Positions 33,055 through 38,361 of a stretch of DNA of 38,361 nt are shown here, one piece after another; the stretch's first letter is position 1, and every line of letters begins with the position of its first letter. The position numbers and the translations under genes are program-made. The notes beneath the pieces were generated by a model. It saw nothing but the letters and a program-made list of their open reading frames with translations, was not told where the DNA came from and searched no databases. Source of the DNA: Aquimarina agarilytica ZC1 (GTDB lineage: Bacteria > Bacteroidota > Bacteroidia > Flavobacteriales > Flavobacteriaceae); NCBI RefSeq assembly GCF_000255455.1, contig NZ_JH621279.1, positions 1 to 38,361 on the forward strand. The letters run 5' to 3'.

Positions 33055-34740
33055 TTATTCTCTTATTTTTGAGAAATATTTTAGAAGAACTGTATCATTT
33101 ATTAGACGAGGCGTATGAATCTCTAAAATTTGCCTCCCATTTCCTTTAAAAAAGGTATCTATTTTCACAGCAAAATCTTCCCCGTTTGTAAAACTATAAG
33201 TAAAGCCGTACATAGCAGCTAATTTATCTGCTTTTAACTGGTGAGTAGTTTCTAAAAAGGTAGAAAAATAAGAGGCTTCTTTATCCCCAGGTAAAATCCT
33301 AAAAATTCCTCCTCCATCATTATTAATCACTATAATTTTAAAATCTGCTGGAATATAATTATTCCATAATGCATTACTGTCATAAAAAAAACTCAAATCA
33401 CCAGTAATCAAAATTGGTGATTTGTTATTCATAATAGCTGCTCCAATTGCTGTACTTGTACTTCCATCAATTCCACTTGTTCCTCTATTACAAAATACTT
33501 CTACTCCTTTTGGTAATTTAAATAGTTGTGTATATCGTATAGTGGAACTATTACTAAGCTGCAAATGAGCCTGTTTTGGAAGTTTTTTTATGAGCTGATC
33601 AAAAACTAATAAATCGGAATATGGAATACTCTTTAAATAAGCATCATGTCCTTTTACCCCTTGTTGATATTGAGTTAACCAAAAATTTTGATAATTTGAA
33701 ACTGAAATTGGATGGTCATTCCCTAATAATGAATCAAGAAAAAGTTGAGGCGTTGTTTTTATATGTGATGTTAAACAACCATAGGTATCATAAGCCTTTT
33801 TGGTATTTACATGCCAGTGTGTTTTAGGAGTGTATTCACGTAAAAATGCTTTTATTTTTTTGGAAACAACAAAACCACCAAATGTTAACAAAAGTTCGGG
33901 TTGTAATTGTTTAAACTCCTTAGCGGTCAACTTTGCTATTAATTGATCAATACTGGGAATAGCTTTAGCATGGTGTAAATTTGAAGTTGTTTCGGTAAAC
34001 AACAACACACCTGGATCCTTCAATAATCGATCTAATACCACATCATTTATTCGATTTGGAGGTAATACGCCAACTAATACTAGTTTTTTTGAAGTTGTAT
34101 TCCATTCAAATTGGATTTCTTCATTACAAGTATATGTTTCATTTACATCATTAGTAGATTTCAATGCTACTACATCTTCAACAGCTACTTCTATTGTATT
34201 ATACAAAGGTTCGTAAAAAGGAATATTTATATGCGTGGGTCCTTGTTCATTTTTGGCTATATCAATAGCTTTTGCAATTTTACTAAAATTAGTATGCAAT
34301 AAATTGTCAGAATAACCAATATCATTAGTTAAATTGGCTTCACACAAAATATGATTTTTAAACACTCCTTCTTGTCTAATGGTTTGCCCATCACCAATAT
34401 CAATATGTTCTTTTGGTCTATCGGCACTTAAAATTACCAAAGGAATATCGCTGTAAAAGGCTTCTGCAATAGCGGGATAATAATTAAGCAAAGCACTCCC
34501 CGATGTACAAACTAAAGCCACGGGTTCGTTGGTTTGTTGAGCAATACCCAATGCAAAAAATGCAGCACAACGTTCGTCAACAATGCTATAACATTTAAAA
34601 TAAGGATCATTACTAAAACTTATGGTAAGTGGCGCATTCCTAGAACCTGGAGAAATAACAATATGCTTAAGATTTTTATGCTTACTAATCGTTATAATTT
34701 GTTGCGCTAAAGGAATAGATGAAATTATTTTTTTACTCAT
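33055..34740 (-). CDS. menD: SEPHCHC synthase MenD
   Basis: Thiamine-diphosphate enzyme joining isochorismate and 2-oxoglutarate in menaquinone synthesis. At 561 residues it is the usual size. N-terminal PYR domain: HIVISPGSRNAPLTISF and the catalytic-Glu region YSIVDERCAAFFALG (about 56). C-terminal PP domain: NRGTSGIDGSTSTAIGAA and the ThDP/Mg motif GDLSFFYDSNALWNN ending in VINNDGGGIFRILPG. It lies 60 bp after menF. A TAnnTTTG-like box (34762-34755) before its ATG lacks a good -33 partner, so transcription from the menI/menF promoter is more likely. Confidence 0.96.
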   Translation of the reverse strand: MSKKIISSIPLAQQIITISKHKNLKHIVISPGSRNAPLTISFSNDPYFKCYSIVDERCAAFFALGIAQQTNEPVALVCTSGSALLNYYPAIAEAFYSDIPLVILSADRPKEHIDIGDGQTIRQEGVFKNHILCEANLTNDIGYSDNLLHTNFSKIAKAIDIAKNEQGPTHINIPFYEPLYNTIEVAVEDVVALKSTNDVNETYTCNEEIQFEWNTTSKKLVLVGVLPPNRINDVVLDRLLKDPGVLLFTETTSNLHHAKAIPSIDQLIAKLTAKEFKQLQPELLLTFGGFVVSKKIKAFLREYTPKTHWHVNTKKAYDTYGCLTSHIKTTPQLFLDSLLGNDHPISVSNYQNFWLTQYQQGVKGHDAYLKSIPYSDLLVFDQLIKKLPKQAHLQLSNSSTIRYTQLFKLPKGVEVFCNRGTSGIDGSTSTAIGAAIMNNKSPILITGDLSFFYDSNALWNNYIPADFKIIVINNDGGGIFRILPGDKEASYFSTFLETTHQLKADKLAAMYGFTYSFTNGEDFAVKIDTFFKGNGRQILEIHTPRLINDTVLLKYFSKIRE

Positions 34741-34800
34741 AATTTAGGATTGCTCAAAAATACAACCCAACCAAATAGAATACTACTTTTTGCAAGAATT

Positions 34801-35859
34801 TTATAAAACAGCTTTCATTATTTTAGATTTGTTCACCGTCTCTTCCCATTCCAAAACGGGATCAGAAGCTGCAGTAATTCCTCCGCCTACATAAATTTTT
34901 GCCTGCTCTTGCTCAATTTCCATACAGCGTAAATTTACATATAATTGCGTATTCCCCTCTGGTATATACTCCCCTAAATAGCCGGTATAATAACTTCTAT
35001 GATAGCCTTCATTACCTAAAATAAATTCTTGCGCTTTTAATTTTGGTAAACCACAAACAGCAGAAGTTGGATGCAACACTTCAACTAATTCCCCTAATTG
35101 ATTCACTTTTTTTAATTGCCCTTTAATCACCGTTTTTAAATGTAACAAACTCCCTGCTTTTTGAGTGGTTGTTTCTCCTTTTTGAATATTAAACACTATT
35201 GGAGTCAAAGCTTTTAACATAGAATCTACTACCATTTGTTGCTCTTCAATCTCCTTTTTTCCCCATTCAACACCTGTTGTATCATTATATGCCATAGTAC
35301 CTGCTAATGCTATTGTTTCAAAATACGATTTCTTTAATGAAACTAAAGTTTCGGGACTAGCACCAAGCCACATCCCTACTTTTGGATGATACCAACAATA
35401 ACAAAAGGTATTGGGATATAAACTGCACATTTTTTTAAACCATTCAATAGGCACATGTTCATCTATACTAAGGGTTTCAACTCTAGAAACAATAACTTTT
35501 TGCAACTCATTTAATCTAAGTTTTTCTAGCGCCTTTTCAACAACACGTATATGTTTTTCCTTATGATTCGTATTAGTCTCTGATGTATTATTAGTTGCTA
35601 ATGAATCAATTTGATCCGAATGCATATGGGTAGTTAAAATAATAGAAGAATTACGAGGAAACCAAATCGAATTTTTACTTGTATCCATAAAAGGACTAAA
35701 TACAAAACCTGCCTCATTAAATCCACCTCCAGCTTTTATTTCATTTGAACTATTTAAATAGACTGATATATCATTATCATTAGGTTTTTTAAAAATTACA
35801 AAGGGAAGTTGAGATTTCCAATGACTATTAATTTTTTCAAAAAAATCTTCTGTAATCAT
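34801..35859 (-). CDS. menF: isochorismate synthase (MenF/EntC family)
   Basis: Chorismate-utilising enzyme converting chorismate to isochorismate, the entry to menaquinone. The 352 residues are short for MenF (about 430), with a reduced N-terminal part, as in other Bacteroidota. Conserved blocks are KVIVSRVETLSI, MWLGASPETLVSL, IALAGTMAYN, VVEVLHPTSAVCGLPK-like LGELVEVLHPTSAVCGLPK, RSYYTGYLGEY and YVGGGITAASDPVLEWEET, which include the Mg-binding glutamates. A siderophore EntC role is possible on sequence alone, but the position between the thioesterase gene (1 bp gap) and menD settles it for menaquinone. Confidence 0.93.
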   Translation of the reverse strand: MITEDFFEKINSHWKSQLPFVIFKKPNDNDISVYLNSSNEIKAGGGFNEAGFVFSPFMDTSKNSIWFPRNSSIILTTHMHSDQIDSLATNNTSETNTNHKEKHIRVVEKALEKLRLNELQKVIVSRVETLSIDEHVPIEWFKKMCSLYPNTFCYCWYHPKVGMWLGASPETLVSLKKSYFETIALAGTMAYNDTTGVEWGKKEIEEQQMVVDSMLKALTPIVFNIQKGETTTQKAGSLLHLKTVIKGQLKKVNQLGELVEVLHPTSAVCGLPKLKAQEFILGNEGYHRSYYTGYLGEYIPEGNTQLYVNLRCMEIEQEQAKIYVGGGITAASDPVLEWEETVNKSKIMKAVL

Positions 35860-35860
35860 A

Positions 35861-36286
35861 CTATTTTTTTGGAAGCGAAATCGTAGTTAATTTTATGATC
35901 GAAATTAATTCATCATCCTCATTAGTAATTCGTATTTGCCATAATTGTGTGGTTCTTCCTTTATGAATTGGTGTAGCCTTGCCATAAACAAATCCATCTT
36001 TAACACTTTTTACGTGGTTAGCACTTATTTCCAAACCTCGAATCATAAATTTAGTATAATCAACAAAAACATAAGCGGCAACACTGCCTACAGATTCGGC
36101 TAAAGCAACCATTGCTCCACCATGTAATACTCCATCTGGTTGATGTACACGAGGGGTTACTGGCATTTTTGCAATCAAATAATCATCACCGACATCTACG
36201 TATGAAATTTCTAAGGTTTCCATTAACGTATCTTTGCTACCTGCATTACAGGTTTTTAAAATCAATTGCTTTTGTTCCTCTGTCAT
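35861..36286 (-). CDS. hotdog-fold thioesterase, probable DHNA-CoA thioesterase (MenI-like)
   Basis: A 141-residue PaaI/4HBT-type hotdog protein. The signature is VHQPDGVLHGGAMVALAESVGSVAA (about 42-66), with the catalytic-type Gln/Glu positions QPDG and LAES. The end holds GKATPIHKGRTTQLWQIRI. Small thioesterases of this kind hydrolyse 1,4-dihydroxy-2-naphthoyl-CoA (MenI/YdiI) or phenylacetyl-CoA derivatives (PaaI). No paa genes are here, whereas menF starts 1 bp after its stop, so a MenI role is inferred from context. A promoter lies directly upstream, making this the first gene of the men unit. Confidence 0.85.
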   Translation of the reverse strand: MTEEQKQLILKTCNAGSKDTLMETLEISYVDVGDDYLIAKMPVTPRVHQPDGVLHGGAMVALAESVGSVAAYVFVDYTKFMIRGLEISANHVKSVKDGFVYGKATPIHKGRTTQLWQIRITNEDDELISIIKLTTISLPKK

Positions 36287-36321
36287 GATGAATAATTAAT
36301 ATACGATAGTCTTATGCATAT

Positions 36322-36348
36322 CAAAAATACATATTCATCTGCAAACAA
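36322..36348 (-). promoter_or_regulatory. candidate promoter of the menaquinone operon
   Basis: On the minus strand TTG (36348-36346), a 16-nt spacer and TATTTTTG (36329-36322) match the flavobacterial consensus with one nucleotide less spacing. The expected start near 36315 leaves a leader of about 30 nt before the ATG at 36286. Confidence 0.6.
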
Positions 36349-36469
36349 ATCTCTCTTACAAAAAAATATTCTTACATCAACCACGCTTTTTTAAACCTGT
36401 ATATCGAAGTTTTTTTTGATTTTGACGCAACTAAATTTTAGTATGTGCGTTCTTTAATAAATATATTAT

Positions 36470-36997
36470 ATGAAAACTGTTATTATTTTAGGGAGTTCAA
36501 ATAGTTCTGGACATACTAAGTTATTAACTGATAGTATTATTAGAAAAGCCAATCACCCCATAGATGTTATTAATCTAAATGATTATCAAATAAATTATTT
36601 TGATTATGAGCACAAAAATAAGAACGATGATTTTCTTAAAATCATCAACAAAATAGTACATGATTACGATACTTTTTTATTTGCTACACCAGTTTATTGG
36701 TATGCCATGAGTGGAATTATGAAAGTGTTTTTTGATAGGCTGACTGATATTATTACCATAAAAAAAGACTTAGGTAAAAAGCTTAGAGGTAAAAATATGG
36801 CTGTTGCTACTAGTTCAACAGGCGACCATTTAAATGAATTATTTTGGCTCCCATTTTCAAAAACAGCCTACTACTTAGGTATGGATTTTTTAGGAGGTGT
36901 ACATACGTTACAAAACAAAAAAGATGATGAGGATATAGAGAAAATTTTAAAACTATTAAATATTCCTAATCTCATTGAAAGTGAATTATTAAAATAA
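36470..36997 (+). CDS. flavodoxin-like NAD(P)H-dependent FMN reductase
   Basis: A 175-residue member of the NADPH-dependent FMN reductase / flavodoxin_2-like family. The FMN phosphate loop is ILGSSNSSGHTKLL (about 5-18), followed by DVINLNDYQINYFDYEHKN and the second FMN contact FATPVYWYAMSGIMKVFFDRLTD (about 74-96), the latter diagnostic for the family. It probably reduces quinones, nitro-compounds or metals; the substrate is not determined. It is divergent from the men operon, which may be chance or may reflect a quinone link. A terminator stands downstream at 37075-37120. Confidence 0.88.
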   Translation: MKTVIILGSSNSSGHTKLLTDSIIRKANHPIDVINLNDYQINYFDYEHKNKNDDFLKIINKIVHDYDTFLFATPVYWYAMSGIMKVFFDRLTDIITIKKDLGKKLRGKNMAVATSSTGDHLNELFWLPFSKTAYYLGMDFLGGVHTLQNKKDDEDIEKILKLLNIPNLIESELLK

Positions 36998-37074
36998 ATA
37001 GCTCTTCAAAAGTATCTAAACAATAACACATAGTTATAAAAGAATAGCCAATCTATTTTTTTATTTACAAATTG

Positions 37075-37122
37075 AAATAGCAATTTTACTTTTTTAAAAG
37101 GTAAAATTGCTATTTTTATTTT
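37075..37122 (+). terminator. intrinsic terminator after the flavin reductase gene
   Basis: AAATAGCAATTTTAC (37075-37089) pairs with GTAAAATTGCTATTT (37101-37115). The stem extends inward by a T-G pair and A-T pairs, and TTATTTTG follows. It lies 78 bp past the stop and just before the next gene. Confidence 0.75.
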
Positions 37123-37142
37123 GTATAATTAATTTCTTTAAA

Positions 37143-37583
37143 ATGAAAAATGCTTTCCTGCGTCATACTCTTGCAACTATTTTATATCGATTCAAAAAAT
37201 CATTAAGTACCACCGAATCCAACTTTGGTACTTTTAATGTAGGTAGTGAAGCCAGAACACCAAATACTATTATTAACCATATGTACGAGGTTTTATGTTA
37301 CGCTAGAACTTTAATTACTACAGATCAATATGATGCCCCTTCAATTAAAAGCCTAACAACTATTACAGATAAAGCCGAATTATTCAACACCGAGTTAGCC
37401 AAAATAGATGCTTTACTTACTCATAAAACACTTTCTTTTGATGAAGCTAAACCTTTAATACAAGGACCTTTTTCCGATATTTTAACCCATATTGGTCAAC
37501 TATCCATGATGAGTCGATTACATGGTAATCCTATTAGTGGCGAAGATTTTTCAACAGCTTCAATTATTACTGGAATATCCTAA
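37143..37583 (+). CDS. DinB-like four-helix protein
   Basis: About 146 residues from the ATG at 37143 (MKNAFLRHTLATILYRFKKS). An earlier in-frame start at 37107 would add a hydrophobic, non-conserved leader that overlaps the terminator region, so I reject it. The segment TPNTIINHMYEVLCYARTLI (about 43-62) and the late ILTHIGQLSMMSRLHGNPI (about 118-136) carry the paired histidines expected of the DinB/YfiT metal-binding bundle. Specific function is unknown. The stop overlaps the start of the hydrolase gene (TAATG), so the two are translationally coupled. Confidence 0.75.
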   Translation: MKNAFLRHTLATILYRFKKSLSTTESNFGTFNVGSEARTPNTIINHMYEVLCYARTLITTDQYDAPSIKSLTTITDKAELFNTELAKIDALLTHKTLSFDEAKPLIQGPFSDILTHIGQLSMMSRLHGNPISGEDFSTASIITGIS

Positions 37584-38215
37584 TGCAAAAACAAACTTCC
37601 TACACTGCAGTAAATACTTACAATACCCTTAATGAACTTACTAATCGTACCAAAAATGTTTGGTTGGTATTACATGGTATTGGATATTTAAGCAAGTTTT
37701 TTATCAAGCATTTTTCATCGCTTAACGCAGAAGAAAATTATATCATTTGTCCACAAGCTCCTTCCAAATACTACAAGGATGATCAATATCGTAGAGTTGG
37801 TGCCAGTTGGTTAACTAAAGAAAATACACTAATTGATACAGATAACGTCTTGAACTACCTTGATGCCATAATGAAACAGGAGCATATTCCTTTAAATTGC
37901 AAATTTATAGTATTGGGTTATTCCCAAGGAGTTAGTATAGCAAGTAGGTGGATTGCAAAAAGAAAACATCATTGTGATCGATTAATTTTTATTTCTGGTG
38001 TTTTCCCTAAAGAATTGACAACAGCAGACTTCCCCCACCTTAATGAGCACACTATCCTTCATCATAGTGTTGGAAGTAATGATCCCATTTTTGATCCTAA
38101 AAATGTGGCTAGGCAAGAAGCACGAATGCTAAATATATTTCCTAATATCAAAATCACCAATCATAATGGTGGCCATGAACTAAATACATCACTACTAGAA
38201 CGCTATTTAGATTAA
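37583..38215 (+). CDS. alpha/beta hydrolase, phospholipase/carboxylesterase-like
   Basis: A 210-residue esterase of the LysoPLA/carboxylesterase (YpfH-like) type with a complete apparent triad: nucleophile Ser in VLGYSQGVSIASRWIA (about 113-128), Asp in HHSVGSNDPIFDP, and His in ITNHNGGHELNTSLLE. The oxyanion segment is LVLHGIGY, where LHGxGG is usual. There is no signal peptide, so it is cytoplasmic. It begins inside the stop codon of the DinB-like gene. Substrate unknown. Confidence 0.87.
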   Translation: MQKQTSYTAVNTYNTLNELTNRTKNVWLVLHGIGYLSKFFIKHFSSLNAEENYIICPQAPSKYYKDDQYRRVGASWLTKENTLIDTDNVLNYLDAIMKQEHIPLNCKFIVLGYSQGVSIASRWIAKRKHHCDRLIFISGVFPKELTTADFPHLNEHTILHHSVGSNDPIFDPKNVARQEARMLNIFPNIKITNHNGGHELNTSLLERYLD

Positions 38216-38304
38216 AAAAGCAGCAGTATCAACCTTATAAGATTAGATTTAATAATTAATATCTAGGACTAAATTCATTCAAAAAAAAACAAGATTTGAC
38301 AGGC

Positions 38305-38328
38305 GCATTCAGAGAATGCTTGATTCTC
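38305..38328. other. two overlapping, mutually exclusive short hairpins
   Basis: GCATTC (38305-38310) can pair with GAATGC (38314-38319), or GAGAAT (38312-38317) can pair with ATTCTC (38323-38328). The shared bases prevent both from forming. The rest of 38216-38361 is AT-rich with no visible gene before the window ends. Confidence 0.35.
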
Positions 38329-38361
38329 AAAAATTATACATAAAAAATCCAAAATTTGATA

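Overview
This window looks like a chromosomal segment of a marine member of the Bacteroidota, probably a Flavobacteriaceae. The evidence is: AT-rich DNA; start sites with no convincing Shine-Dalgarno sequences; several Bacteroidota-type promoters (TTG/TTA, spacer, TAnnTTTG); two secreted proteins with type IX secretion C-terminal sorting domains; a bacillithiol gene (bshA); the menaquinone genes menF/menD; and a GH16 endo-beta-agarase carrying a CBM6 module, which implies red-algal agar as a substrate. I see no rRNA, tRNA, insertion sequence, prophage or CRISPR array. Most genes are housekeeping genes, interleaved with a few surface or secreted proteins.

Layout. 1-540: the tail of an unknown gene, then about 500 bp of very AT-rich DNA. 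541-1473: an outer-membrane beta-barrel-like protein with a clear terminator. 1949-5192: hopJ-like gene, mutS2 (no Smr domain) and rdgB, the last preceded by an unusual palindrome-plus-heptad repeat. 5330-7850: a BspA/DUF285 surface protein made of two tandem copies of the same module, converging on a secreted two-lobed aspartic protease with a PDZ domain (8022-9356). 9482-12650: oxyR (Cys199/Cys208 both kept), then the agarase, with a cluster of inverted ATACCT half-sites between them. 12724-13896: THUMP-domain rRNA methyltransferase. 14046-15886: a tight three-gene operon (methyltransferase, ZIP metal transporter, DUF4268). 15937-19618, minus strand: peroxiredoxin-like protein, then a YafY/WYL regulator, GyrI-like and DUF1801 trio, a small lipoprotein and pcm. 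19816-22933: Gfo/Idh/MocA oxidoreductase, YggS-type PLP protein, then a second copy of the palindrome-plus-heptad repeat immediately before a DnaQ-like exonuclease/GIY-YIG fusion. 23096-25825: PAP2 phosphatase, voltage-gated K+ channel with a C-terminal zinc ribbon, miaA. 25832-32454, minus strand: manA, bshA, a secreted NagZ/AmiE-like fusion, a small conserved protein and a CvfB-like S1 protein. 32622-36286, minus strand: a menaquinone operon (hotdog thioesterase, menF, menD) ending in a DUF2853 gene and a terminator. 36470-38215: flavodoxin-like reductase, DinB-like protein and an alpha/beta hydrolase.

How the genes fit together. The men genes supply the respiratory quinone. OxyR, the peroxiredoxin-like protein and bacillithiol synthesis (BshA) form a thiol/peroxide stress theme spread over three loci. 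The NagZ/AmiE-like fusion points to cell-wall turnover. The agarase stands alone: no SusC/SusD pair or further glycoside hydrolase is present. The least expected signals are the two copies of a composite intergenic repeat (13-nt inverted repeat centred on GAATTC, followed by five or six AACTGAC-like heptads, abutting a start codon), the doubled 7+7 DUF285 protein, the single-chain two-DTG protease, and the ATACCT/AGGTAT half-site cluster upstream of the agarase.
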